Shown: one piece after another, positions 47,572 through 58,228 of the stretch
Layout: each line of letters begins with the position of its first letter
How positions within the stretch are numbered: the stretch's first letter is position 1
NCBI GenBank assembly: GCA_020726505.1
Contig: JAHLEZ010000004.1
Span: 2,480,001 to 2,544,000, forward strand
Length of the DNA stretch: 64,000 nucleotides
DNA from: Leptodontidium sp. MPI-SDFR-AT-0119
Lineage: Eukaryota > Ascomycota > Leotiomycetes > Helotiales > Leptodontidiaceae
Direction of reading: 5' to 3'
Position numbers and translations under genes: made by a program
The notes under the pieces: generated by a model
The model's input: the letters and a program-made list of their open reading frames with translations, nothing else
The model's database searches: none
Told to the model about the DNA's origin: nothing

Positions 47572-50500
47572 ATTGCCTGATTCAAAGAATGAATGTCAAT
47601 GCAGATGAGACGAGGACGAGTAGTTGTTTGCTGCTCCGCAGTCAAGGGTCTTGCAACTTCGAGGATGAGCAAGTCCGTCGAGGGCAGGACAAGGAGCTTT
47701 CTTAAAGAAAATCCATCTCGAGCCAAATTCTTGACAGCAGGGGGTTTACCCGGGGGGGTGGCGGTAGGATAAACGGTAAACACAAGGGACCCTGCACATC
47801 GTCTCGTGGATGCAACGCTCGTCGTCTATCCCTTTCAGGATGGATTGTGTAGATGCAAAGTCCGGGGATCTAGACGGAGCTGTGGGACCAATGGATCTGC
47901 GTTCGTCTGCTGGCCATGGGGTTACAGTAGAAAGTGAATGTTACGGATAAAGAGCTGGACCCGACGCCACGGTCTGAGGAGTTTATCCAATCGTGTACTT
48001 TTGTTCCGAAGTGAGCATCATGTGAGAAAGCGCAAGGTATATTCTGGATATTCTGGCGGGCCCGCCAGATCGATTGGGCGTTCGTTTGATACAACCCCGC
48101 GTCTGAGCAAGGCTTGGGATATCCAAGTTATCAACAGGGCACAGCAGAGTCTGGGGTAGCGTCCGGCAGAGCAATTCGCTCGGGAGACAGGGCTAAAGGG
48201 GGAAAGTGATCTCGAGGCTTCAGGCTAAAGCTGGGTAAATAGAAGGTTGGCTTGGTGTGGCCTGGGTAAGCTCGGCAGAGTGGCCATGCTTAAACGAGCA
48301 GCCACCTGGCTTTACATGCCGCAAACAACATCGTAACGAGCCGCTTGATGTGTCCTTGACATGCGCATATTGAAGCTGAGTGTGATAGATTGTCAGGAAA
48401 GGGGTCTGATAGGCCACAGGTCGGCGCGACGGGACGAGCTCCCCGCAATAAACGCACGGAAATCATATCTGCGGGCCATATGCTGTGTTCTCGGCAGGCA
48501 TAACTGGCCCCAGCACTCGCCAGCGTAACATCGTGAACTTTCTAGACCACGAGGAATGCAGCTTCTCTTCTTGGGATTTGACTTTTCTTTGGATCTGCCC
48601 TTCACAGACCAGAAACTCTCTTTCTGGGAGTCTATCTAGCGGCGCAGCACCGGGATTTCGGTTCGCACTTACTACTCCCAAAATGTAACTCAGTCCTGGA
48701 GATCCCTTTCCTCCGGGTACCATTGACTTTTACGTTGCGTTACCAAAGGTTCATATTTGCCTCAATCTAGACCAACAATTCAATCAATGATTTCCTCTTT
48801 AGTAGGTCAACACTGGTCCAACGCTTCAACATCATCTAAAGTTCTCCTCTGTAACTCCGGAAGCAGATCCCATTTATCTATTGATGTTGGTTCTAATATC
48901 TCCCTTTCATCCGCGAAGTGAGCTTCTGGGCTGGCTCATGAAAAGCGTTTTGCCTTCTCCCGCTCCCAAGCGAGACCCCAACCGACTAAAAATGGGGGGA
49001 ACACGTGATGCAATATTGTTTTGTTTAAATTATAGCATAATAATCTGGGGTAATAAGACCCAAAATGAAATCTGATCCAGTGTTTGGGAAGGATGAAAGC
49101 TAATCTAGTTGCCGCTCTGTCTTGTCGGAGCATCTAAAAAACGAAAATGAATCCAATCTTCCATCCGATTTTTCTGAAGTCAGCTTAATCGAGATGTGAA
49201 CACAGCGCAAGAGTTGATCAAACAGAGGCAAACGAGCCTCGAGAACAATCCATCTAGCACAACAAAAGTCATCATTGGAATAATGTAGCCGAATTAATCC
49301 GCAGATCCAACCAACATTCCAATAAGAACATATCCAGAATCCCCTCCACACCCCAGCTTCTGGCTTATTCGTTTCACGTAATTTGCCTCCTTCACAGAAA
49401 TGGTGATGGCAACACTTCGTATCCAAAACATCTCATTAGCTAAACCTCCCCTGTCTATCCAGGAAATCGGAAGTCTGGATCAAGATCGCCGAGCAAATTG
49501 GGGCGTGGGAGCCTATGGGAAAACCAGAAATTTCCAGTCACTTGCAATCTGCCTCAAATTGTTTCATGTAATACGATATGGAGAATTATTCCCCCAATCT
49601 AAGAACTTGAAAAGACTCAAAAACATCTCGATAGCCGCTACTGGATGTACCAGTCTTTCCTTACGTGGACATGTACTGTACCGCCGTACCCATCAGCTCC
49701 TCGTTTGAAGAGTACACATGTCAGCAAGCCATAAGCCATGCCAGCTGCAAGCCATTCAGCACACTCACTTGCCACATGGCATGCATGGCGGGATGGGATG
49801 CAAAACCTTACTTTTATTTTCTGGCGTCCTGTCCCTCGGTTTCCGAATCCAGCGAACGCACCCCACCACCGCGCTAAAAATCTTCCCCCACAGGCACACA
49901 ATCTTCAGCTTCGGTCTCGTGCCCACTCACCTCCCCGTCTTAGTAACACAACACTATGAACACTTTACTGTACTAACGGAGCGTCTTGCATGATATGCCG
50001 GCCGCGTTTCGGCCCTTTAGATCGCCTTTGTGAATGGCTTTGTCTGCGAACTGTGAACCCGAGGGGGTGTTGGTCGTTTTTTTACAGTGTTGAAATATGC
50101 TTAAAAGAAGTGGAGAGAAGGAGAATATTCCCAGTGCCGGCATTGGCTCTAGTCGTAGATCACAACCTTAAGTACACTTGTACCTTCGCTCGTAAAAGCT
50201 CCAAGCCATGTCATTTGAAGAGCTCGTGGGATTTGTACGGTGTTTCCTAGACACTTTCTATTTTCAGTTCTGACTGTATTTCCATCTTTCTGATCTAGAT
50301 CTAATCTGGAGAGACTAGGGTTCGGTCTTACCCCACTTTCTTCCCCTCGATACCAGACTGCTTCTCCAGCTTAGTAATTCCTCCAACAGAATCTCATCCA
50401 CGACCCAAACAACGCACCGAAAACCAATCATCCGGATGCTTATTCCAGATTCCCGCTTCTGGATTGTACAACATGAACAGCAAGTAACCTTATTTCTCTA

Positions 50501-51401
50501 GCTAGCCAGCACCGCCTCATCCAACACCGTATAACTTCCTTTCATCCCATCACTCCCCGCCAACCTATATTCGTATCCTTCCCCTTCCCATCCTTTTACA
50601 AGATTCTCTTTTCTTTCTACCTCTCGATTACAACTGTAAAACAAATCATGGCGTTTGGCATTTTCCGATGCTACCATGTTTTAGTCTTTTCGGGCTGAAG
50701 GAAGTTGCCGTATGGCCGGCTCGCAGGGACGGCTTTCCGATGGGCTGAGTGAGACCCGATTGGTTACAAGGACGTTATGTGAGCACGAGAGTTTACCTTT
50801 TTGAGAGACATGATAACGAGGCGAGGCTTTCTGGTCTTTTGTGTTGGGCTCTCTAATGCTTCTTTTGGTTGTACTTCCTTAGATTGTCGCTTGTGGGTTT
50901 GTTTTTCCAAGTACACTCGCTCCCTGAGGTCACTCGGTTGTACCGAAGCCACCTTTCTCTCTTCCTCGTATCATGTTAGTTGAAATATTTCCAGCGATTC
51001 CGTGATACATTTCTTCTGTCAAACATACTCTGTTTTAGATACAACGATAAACGCCTATTCTAGGTGAGCGTCGTCCAGGAAGGAGAAATTGCCATGTGGT
51101 CGTCGTGGAATGGAACATCCGAGGGAGGCTGTCGCTGTTCATCGGAATCAAGAAAGTCCATCCATGTAGCAAACCTGTGTGTAGCGATCATCAAAGAGAA
51201 CGAAAGATATGAAAAGGGCCAGAAACTTCCGCTGAGCCATGTCACAAGCAAGAATTTGTACGTACCACTCGCTGTGTTTGCAAATTACCCCCAAGGAAAT
51301 GATACAATCTTCACCTTACTAGCTGCCAATTTCTTTCACAGTCCCATCCACTTTCAACTCGACTCAACGGCATCCCCGATACCAAACCTCGTCTGACCCT
51401 C
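47572..51401. other. 3.8-kb noncoding stretch right of the sugar transporters
   Basis: No gene is supported. The left part should be the promoter of the lactose-permease-like gene and includes a run of C then seven G residues near 47750. A short inverted string GGCGGGCCCGCC (perfect 12-bp palindrome) lies at 48055-48066. The rest shows no repeated structure that I noticed; small open frames lack protein character. Confidence 0.45.
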
Positions 51402-51979
51402 CTATTCGGGAACGATCGACCCCACACTCCTCCAAAAATCACATCCCACTCCCCGTCCGCCTTCCCACGAGAACGCATCAACCATTGTGAGATTATTTCT
51501 CAACCCTGGGTTTCTATAATTCGTAACATTGAGAGGCGTCTCATCAAACATGATTCCCACAGCACTGTACTCCTTCCCTCCAGTCTGATTGAGATTCATC
51601 TGGTATGGCCTGCCATTGGTGTAAGCGGGCCAGTCGAGTATGGATTGGCTTGTGCTGGATAACGCTGTAGAGGAGTTTCCTGCTGCGATCAAGGCGGAGA
51701 TTGAGGGGTTGTCTTGCATTGCGAAGTTGCCGAAGATGGCTGCGAGAGTCAAAGTTAATGCGGGATACTGGGAAGGGTCTGAGAAAAGGCGACGTGCTCA
51801 TGAATACCCGTATGAATTCAGGTCCCAGGTTGGGCATGATGCCTGGACCGAAATACTCTGGCAAGTCTGCGCCGTGAAGAGCTGCTGGGACGGTATTTCC
51901 AAGCTTCGCGTCCGTTGTTAGTGTAAGCCTCTGCGAGCCAGTACGAAGGACAGACAAATGTCGTCTCAGCATAGATGTT
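51402..51979 (-). pseudogene. C-terminal fragment of a type-B carboxylesterase, frameshifted
   Basis: On the reverse strand a CTAG acceptor is followed by NIYAETTFVCPSYWLAEAY and GREAWKY, then the frame shifts by one base to VPAALHGADLPEYFGPG and GPEFIRVF, and shifts again before AAIFGNFAMQDNPSIS. The frame then stays open to a stop at the left end. FVCP-x-YWLAEAY, W-x-Y-x-VPAALHGADLPEYFGP (containing the catalytic-His region HG) and GNF-x-x-x-x-x-PSIS are in the order of the C-terminal part of fungal type-B carboxylesterases (alpha/beta hydrolases). The two frame changes leave no single open frame, and no intron explains the first. The N-terminal remnant of a similar gene lies at 54330-54736 on the same strand. 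Confidence 0.65.
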
Positions 51980-52012
51980 CTAGAAGTATTTCAGCATCAA
52001 TCAAGCATCAAC

Positions 52013-52288
52013 ACCGGAGGAACCTACATTTGCTCGCTGTTGGTGGCCAGTGGCCATCGAGCTCACGTTGATTGCCTTTTGTGCCAGCATGTGAACGTTT
52101 CTGAACCATCTTGGACTGGGATTCCGTTCACTAGCAACGCTGCTGAAGGGAGCTCGATAGAAATCATGGAGATTCTGCTTGGGCTTGGGGCCGAGTTGGA
52201 TTATTTCGCGCTCTGTGACGCTGCTTCTCATGGCCCTTTAACATACGCTCCTCGTAGCCCGAGTTATCGCATTTTAAAGCCATGGTGA
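52013..52288 (+). pseudogene. Ankyrin-repeat-like relic
   Basis: A forward frame reads LLVASGHRAHVDCLL, then about 28 residues later AAEGSSIEIMEILLGLGAEL and DAASHGPL before ending at a TGA. The A-S/A-G-H-x-x-x-V-x-x-LL and AAxxGxxEIxxxLLxxGAxL patterns match the ankyrin consensus. There is no start codon, no further repeat on either side, and the frame before it is broken, so this is at best a fragment of an ankyrin-repeat gene. It overlaps the DNA just upstream of the carboxylesterase fragment on the other strand. Confidence 0.35.
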
Positions 52289-52458
52289 TCAATTAAATAA
52301 AAGTGGGATTGAGTGTGGGAATTAATAGTGGATCTCGGCCATACCAAGTTAGCTCGAGCCCCTGAAGATTCTCTCTTCAATTTTTTTTTTTTTACAATGA
52401 TCTCCGTTCTCATAAGAGCCTTCGCACCGTTGTGCGACTTAGTAATACGCCAGGAATC

Positions 52459-53574
52459 ATGTTATTCGTCCTTCTGGGCGTCCTCACGCTATTGCCAGCT
52501 GCTCTAGCAAAAGACTTCACCAAGTGGTACCCTATATTCGACCATTGGGAAAAGAAAACATGGACGAATTGCATAAACAACGAAACGGACCTTACCTCAA
52601 AGCTCAGTTGCCGACTGATCACGAACTGCATCCTGGATAGCCTTCCTGAAGATTTCAAAGCAATGCTAGGAAGCATCGGCGTCTTCTTAGGATTCACGCC
52701 CACTCTTATTTCCCTCATGGGTCCTTCTGTGATGGACATCGCGCTCCTTTCTATCAAGCGACCTGTACTCTCTACGCTCTGCGCCTGTGGCACTCCTGGA
52801 TTCTTCTTCGAACGTCCATTCAAATTAGTTGATACCGAGACTATCTTCTACGACACCCTTAATAGTGGAGGCAACATAAAATACGAGCCAGAATTCTTCA
52901 GTCGGATCCTCAGCTCTCCGTTCAAATGTCGCATCATCAGTATAATCCAGTATATTCTTGCTACTGGAGCCGCCGCAAATGTCATCCACAACTCCTACCA
53001 AGTTGGCCTTCAAGCAGTCATCACGTTCTCGTGCCATACATCCGGGAGGCTGCCTTTGGAATGGTACTCCTTCAGCATCGCCACCCACTTCCTTGGTATG
53101 CTCTTCATGCATTCTGGCTTCAAAACTACACTGCAGTCGCAGATAGAAAACGACCGGGGTCTCACCTCTCGAGCTGCCACCTCGGCTCAGGCCCCAAAAA
53201 CGACTAAACTCCTCATAGGGTGGCTCTCGGAGGAGCCTCTCCTCGGCTGCCAGCAAGAAATCCAGCGATACCGCGCACGCACCGGGCCCTGGGTAACCTG
53301 GGGTGTGCTCCTCCGGTGGTCCATGGACATCCTCATTATGGCACAGTTTGCGATGGGGACACTAGTCATGAGCTCCGTGTACTTTGTGCGGATTGAGGAT
53401 GCGGTGGGGATCGTTTGTCGGTACTTGATAAGTGCATTTACGGTGAGGTGTATAGTAACGATTGAGATTAAGGGGTTGAAGTATGCGAATGCGAGGAAAG
53501 GATGGGAGGAATTAATGTTAAGGGATTTGGTCGAGGGACAGGAGAGGCCGGAGACTGAGCCGTTAGAGAGGTGA
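52459..53574 (+). CDS. Predicted membrane protein of unknown function, intact
   Basis: A single exon of 371 residues starts at the first ATG of the open frame (MLFVLLGVLTLLPAALAK), which gives a signal peptide. The mature protein begins with KDFTKWYPIFDHWEKKTW and two cysteines, then a hydrophobic segment with FTPTLISLMGPSVMDIALLS and RPVLSTLCACGTPGF. More hydrophobic helices lie near residues 165-215 and 285-335. The motif pair TPTL-x-x-LMGPS and RP-x-LS is one I recall from uncharacterised multi-pass membrane proteins of filamentous fungi, without a known role. The open frame contrasts with the broken frames on both sides. A few codons upstream are also open but use no ATG. Confidence 0.75.
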   Translation: MLFVLLGVLTLLPAALAKDFTKWYPIFDHWEKKTWTNCINNETDLTSKLSCRLITNCILDSLPEDFKAMLGSIGVFLGFTPTLISLMGPSVMDIALLSIKRPVLSTLCACGTPGFFFERPFKLVDTETIFYDTLNSGGNIKYEPEFFSRILSSPFKCRIISIIQYILATGAAANVIHNSYQVGLQAVITFSCHTSGRLPLEWYSFSIATHFLGMLFMHSGFKTTLQSQIENDRGLTSRAATSAQAPKTTKLLIGWLSEEPLLGCQQEIQRYRARTGPWVTWGVLLRWSMDILIMAQFAMGTLVMSSVYFVRIEDAVGIVCRYLISAFTVRCIVTIEIKGLKYANARKGWEELMLRDLVEGQERPETEPLER

Positions 53575-54329
53575 TTTTGGTATTAAGGGAAACTCCCTCC
53601 TACTGGATATAATATTACCTAATGTCCTCAAACTCAAACCGTGTATAGCTTCAAGTGGGAAAGGTCGTTAGCATGGTCCTACTCCCAGCGCTGACGTTCG
53701 TCAAGCACCAGTGAAATGGATGCGCCAGCGTCAGGGAGCCAATTTCGGCTCCCTTTTCGGCACCACCGCCTTGGGACCCAATGTGGCCCCTCAAGCACAG
53801 GACAGGCAACCCTGGAAATCACACAAAAAATGCAGTGCATCAGCTGAGAATTTGCATCGAATCCCGAAGTAAATTCATTATGTGTGTAAGGAATTTCCTC
53901 AGCGTTATCAGGAGGGCATATGCCCATATTTGCGCTTGGCGTTGTTTGGTCTGTAACTTACACGAGGATTTCCTCAGCGTTGTTTGTTAAGAGGGCATAT
54001 ACCTAATTTGTGTATGCTTGAATTATTTCTGTGGATTTCCTCCGTGCCATTTATACGAGGGCATACGCCTAAAATTGAGTCTAGTAACAGGCAAGAAGAG
54101 AATAAAGATAAGAGGGAACTAGTCATTTATAAACTACGTAGCCCTAGGCAAAACGCAAAGAACGGCTTAAAACAACTTGAAGGTAGAAAGAGGACCCACG
54201 TATGAATATAGGCAGATAGGATAATTATTTGGGAATGAGCGTACAGTGGGAACAGATTTGGGACTCCTTGGCTAGGAAAGGGGTCCTTTTCGGGCTCCTC
54301 GTTAACGCAGACCTGAGTAGACTTGAGCC
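53575..54329. other. Repeat-bearing intergenic stretch
   Basis: This segment between the membrane-protein gene and the carboxylesterase N-terminal fragment holds the degenerate tandem repeat listed next and a short string of GAGCC/CTGAGCC near 54317-54356. No gene is supported. Confidence 0.5.
53884..54075. repeat. Three-copy degenerate tandem repeat (period about 70-75 bp)
   Basis: Three copies of a block that starts GATTTCCTC (GAATTTCCTC in the first) and continues to GAGGGCATA and GCC or ACC begin at about 53891, 53966 and 54033, so the spacings are about 75 and 67. The first two share TTTCCTCAGCGTT exactly. The copies are imperfect. No family is recognised. Confidence 0.65.
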
Positions 54330-54736
54330 GAAGTTGAGCCAGGCCTGAGCCGCCTAAGCAAAGGCAGCGCGGGGTCACGTGTGCCGGAGGGTTGGGAGGC
54401 GTCGAGATTCCGGTCAAGCAACCGCTGGTTTCTTCTAACGAAATCATCTCTACGTCGTAATTCGCGGATGATTGGGGGCATTGGTGTCGGATACCATTTG
54501 CTGGAATGATATTGCCTTCTGAAGGCTGGGGTTTGTAGTGCTCTATGGGAGGAGCTGCATATCGAATGTCCTTCCTTGTTTCGTTGTAGAATCCCTCATA
54601 TATAGAATACCCGAGACCGGCTTGTAGAGACCTTGTATCGTTTGATTGCTTCTGGGGCCCCGTCAAATAGCCTGGGATTGAATGAGACACCAGCGAAGGC
54701 AGCAAATGCCAATCCAACAAGGAGGGAGAGTTTCAT
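54330..54736 (-). pseudogene. N-terminal fragment of a type-B carboxylesterase, frameshifted
   Basis: On the reverse strand an ATG at 54736 begins a secretion signal (MKLSLLVGLAFAAFAG). After about 35 codons the reading shifts frame to GYSIYEGFYNETRKDIRYAA and PP, then QCPQSSANYD. The elements Y-x-x-YEGFYNET, DIRYAAPP and CPQSS are in the order of the N-terminal region of fungal secreted type-B carboxylesterases, though the piece between NET and the IRYAAPP block is shorter than usual. No single frame covers the piece, and downstream homology fades near 54330. It lies on the same strand as the C-terminal fragment at 51402-51979, with an opposite-strand intact gene between. Confidence 0.6.
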
Positions 54737-55337
54737 ATTGAAAATGTTTCACCAGAAACTACCGAACTTAAGATTTAGGAATGAAAACAACTACTTTATA
54801 ATTACCCGTCGATGGAATGATAGGACTTTAGACGCATCAGCTTCTCGGACAATACGGAGTTCGTGATAACATGGCGGACCTTTGGAGAGGTACCCCGTAG
54901 AACTCTATTTCACTAACTCGTCCAGAAGCGTACGACTCCTGAAAATAGAGATACTTTTGATCTGCTGGATAAGAAATGGAAAGTGATGACGTTAATCACG
55001 GGGAGAGATCGACGCAATCAAGAAACTAAGGTTAAGGCTTCACCAAGCTTTTCTGCCAGGAACGGGCAGGATATGGTTGGTCAATGAGGCAGTTACCAGT
55101 ACCTGATGTCGCTCTATGCCAAAATTGGGACTTCTATAGACGAAATTTATATATTTGCTGGAGTCAGAGAGGAGAGAAAAGGTAACAAGCGAGGGAAAGA
55201 AAGGGGTCGAGCTTCCGCTTAAGCGAGTATTAGCTGCTTCTCTTGGTCTCTGCAGCGATCAACTCTCACTGAACTCTCTTTCTCCTCTCCTCTACTCCAC
55301 AAGACAGTACATCGATGCAATAACAAAACGCCTGCGA
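54737..55337. other. Intergenic stretch left of the siderophore-esterase-like gene
   Basis: About 600 bp, with no gene supported. It lies between the start side of the carboxylesterase relic and the stop codon of the esterase gene. Confidence 0.5.
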
Positions 55338-56305
55338 TCAAAATTGCCCCTGGCTAAACGTGATGCCACCCTCAATCGCGCATCCCGTCACACTAACATG
55401 ATCCTCCTTAGGATATTCCTTCATCTCCAACTTCTCAAACCTACCACTCTTCTCCAGCCTCTCGTACATCTCAATGGCGTAATCCTTCTGCCTCGCAACT
55501 TCAGCGACCTTCCTCCTCGTCTCCCACTGCTCATCAGTCTGCAGTTTGCCACGCACAGCAGGCTGTTCATTCCCGCCCCAGAAAAGAGCCAACTTCCTCT
55601 TATTTGCCCCCTCCTTCTCTGGTTCCGCGAGCCATGCCGTCTCCTCCTTGATGATGAACTGCGAGTTCCACTCCACAGACGCACTGGCCGCTACATACAC
55701 ATCGAACATATCTGCACGGGTGAACAAGGCATGTAGTGCGAATAACCCACCATACGAATGTCCCCAGAGCGTTTCCTCGTCGAGTGTGACATTTGGCAGA
55801 GCTTCGGTCTTGATGAACGGCTTCAACTCGTCTTGTATGAAATCGAGGAACTTGTCTGCACCCCCATAAAGTGTCTTGTGTGGCTTTCCGTCGTGTCCTG
55901 GTGGCCATTCGCCCATCTCGCACGGAGGCGTTAGGTCCACTCGACGTTGTTCGTCCCAGACCCATATTGTATCTCCCATTTGGTATCCAATTCCTACGAC
56001 AATGACATCTGGTGCCGCCCATGCGCAGCAAGCTTTCCGTCGCACGGCTTCCATCGTGCTATAGAAGAACGCATTGCCATCGGGTACATAGCTGTTGAAC
56101 TCTGTCAGACAAGAGAACTTGAGAGGGATGTTTTGAAGCTGGGCTGGACTCACATCACATTGGCTTTCTTTCCTGTAAAATCGCCTTCCCTGTCGAATTT
56201 CCATTGTAAGGGATATGAGATGAAGATCTGATACTTCACGCCCCCGGAAGAAGTAATATCCCATTGTGCCGTGTGCTTCGGGATACAGGGTGACGATTGT
56301 TCCAT
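55338..56305 (-). CDS. Alpha/beta hydrolase, siderophore (TAFC) esterase-like
   Basis: Exons 56154-56305 and 55338-56091 on the reverse strand encode 301 residues. The 62-nt intron (GTGAGT..CAG) joins KKANVI to YVPDGNAFFYSTMEAVRR. The N-terminal segment TAQWDITSSGGVKYQIFISY, the P-V/I-x-Y-V-x-DGNAFF strand, DVIVVGIGY, and WGHSYGGLFALHALF (nucleophile Ser about 163) mark the putative-esterase family (PF00756) that includes fungal triacetylfusarinine C esterases and bacterial IroE. The likely catalytic His is in EDHVSV at about 282. Such enzymes cut ester bonds of hydroxamate siderophores in the cytosol to release iron. No siderophore synthetase or permease gene is next to it. The length fits the family and the gene looks intact. 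Confidence 0.82.
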
Positions 56306-56871
56306 TCTGCTAAAGATCCTTTCGTGTTCTGTATATTTCTACGGATCTTTGGAATGGTGCCAAGGTTGTCTTCATAGATCACAGTGGATGCCACTTGATA
56401 TGATATACTGGCCAGTAAGTGAGGTTCGTTCGCGGCACAGCAGGTAAATAGCTTGCTGCTTGCAACGATACCCTCCAACACACAGCACACAGGATGGAAA
56501 TCTTCATTTTCATCGTGGGCAGCGATGTCGGTCAAGGAGGGGTACTGTGGCCAAGGCTCGTCTGTCCCTGCATACGCTATCTGATCTGATAGCGTGTGAT
56601 CAAAAAGACCCTGCAGCAAAATACGGAATCGTGGATGTTGATTTGTATGGATGATGCGCCGGGTTGCGCCATCAAGATCTTATCAGGTAAAGATCTGATA
56701 AGATTAACCTTCCAGTGCCCCACCTCATCGAATTGTTGGTCATGATGTGGATAATTTTATGGACAACATCAACCACATGACTCGTTCTCGGGATGGAAAA
56801 AAATTACTTGCAAAGCATGCCTTACGCTTCAATTGTTAGTCTTTCAACGATTTGAATTCTGAAGTGCAGCG
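56306..56871. other. Intergenic stretch between the esterase and APH-kinase relic
   Basis: This holds the esterase promoter and the 3' flank of the kinase relic. A GATCTGATAAGATTAACC string and AAGATCTTATCAGG near 56675-56705 form a loose inverted repeat with GATA cores. No gene is supported. Confidence 0.45.
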
Positions 56872-58228
56872 TCAATTCTGGCTTCGTTGACGAACAGAAC
56901 AAGTTCCTCCAGCTCCTTGTATTCTAAGCATGTTCTTGGAGTCCTTCACTACTTGTAGCCGACTTCCCCCGATCTTTTGCGTTAAGTCCTTTTCCATTCC
57001 TTGTATTTCCCCCCCTACCTTCTCTTTCAGCGCTTCAAATTGTGCATTCTTTTTATCGATGTCTTCTTTCATTATACCCCATTCCAAGTCATATTGGCGC
57101 AACTGCTCCATCTTGCCTTCCACAAAAGCATTTAGTTCAGTATCAGTCACAGTTGCAAGATCGTTGAGATTAGGAATTATTCCTCGAATTGCCGCCCACG
57201 CTGGATTATCAGCAGACTCGAAGGACGAATAAACAAGTTCGTGATACCAGAATTTTCCATCGTCCATAGATTGTTGCAAAAGACTCGACATCCTTTCATC
57301 TTTCGAAGCTGGTGGTGGAGCCACATCTCGCGCCCTTTTGCTCTCTTCGTCCTCTAGTATCCGGACGAATTTTTGAAAGTAGGATTTGTATTGCGAGAGA
57401 TAAGTTATAGGGGAGTCCTCATTGTTCCAGCGAATTGGTTTCTTAATTAAGAGCCAACGCGGCGGTGAATAGAGCATTTGGTATGGTGCAGCGTAAGCCC
57501 ACTCCCAATCGACCACTGCAACGATCTTGAGGTTTGTAGCGTTATTAACAAGAATATTTCCAAATCGGAAATCGTCGCAAATTAATTTGAAGGACCATTA
57601 TTGTGCTTGTCGGAAACGAAACGTGGCAACATTGCCTTGAAGATGCTGCGATGTATGTACTTGCTACGAGCGTCATCGACGTTGTCGATAGAGTTGGGCT
57701 GCTTGCAAAGATGCTGCAGATCTTGTTCAGCAACGTGATGAAAGTATTCGGTGGCAGAGGAGAAGGTCCTAGAAATATGATATATACAGAGGAGAATGTA
57801 AGAATATAGACTTATTGTGAAAAGTTTGAAGAGTTAACATACTACTGCTGGTATTATCGCCTCCATGGCGCTCTGTCTCATTCATCTTAAGCTTCAAGGG
57901 TCTCGAGTCGACGCAGGTGTCGTGGTCTATCCTGGATGAAGAACCAACCCGAGGAAAGTCGTGCGCTGCCAGTTCCAAGAGGATATTTGCCATTTGGCGG
58001 TAGATGATCTCTGTCACTGACATCTTGACCACTCTCGGGTTCGGGAAGTGCCTCCAAAATCTTGCCCAAAGGCTCTCCTTCAATGAAGTCCATTATAATA
58101 AATGCCCCTAAGCCTAGAGGGCTGTCTCTGGACACTCCCCATGCTACGACAGAGGGAACAGGATTTTCGTCTCTGCTTTGATGAATTGCATTGTGGCAAC
58201 CTCGTGGCGAACCTTTTCGCCTCCATTA
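56872..58228 (-). pseudogene. APH/choline-kinase-like phosphotransferase with at least three frameshifts
   Basis: The reverse strand reads EKVRHEVATMQFIK, then a one-base shift to PVPSVVAWGVSRDSP and FIIMDFIEGEPLGKILEALP, a second shift to VVKMSVTEIIYRQMANILL, ELAAHDFPRVGS, an intron-like GTATGT..CTAG (about 57773-57843), TFSSATEYFHHVAEQDLQHL, and a third shift at about 57588 before FKLICDDFRFGNILV and VVDWEWAYAAPYQML. EVATM, PVP-x-V-x-AWG, IIMDFIEGEPL, CDDFRFGNILV (the HGD/CDD catalytic loop) and VVDWEWAYAAP (the DxE/D magnesium site) are the ordered hallmarks of the fungal aminoglycoside-phosphotransferase-like kinase family. Two of the shifts look like loss of one C from a C run. The 5' end is missing. 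A charged coiled-coil-like tail ends the frame. Assembly error is the alternative to true decay. Confidence 0.7.

Noticed and set aside
51060..51396. 110-codon forward frame left of the carboxylesterase fragment
   Set aside because: No motif, and the frame is explained equally well by chance in this composition.
56236..56619. 127-codon reverse frame overlapping the esterase start
   Set aside because: It overlaps the first exon of the esterase in a different frame and has no recognisable domain; the esterase reading restores known motifs.
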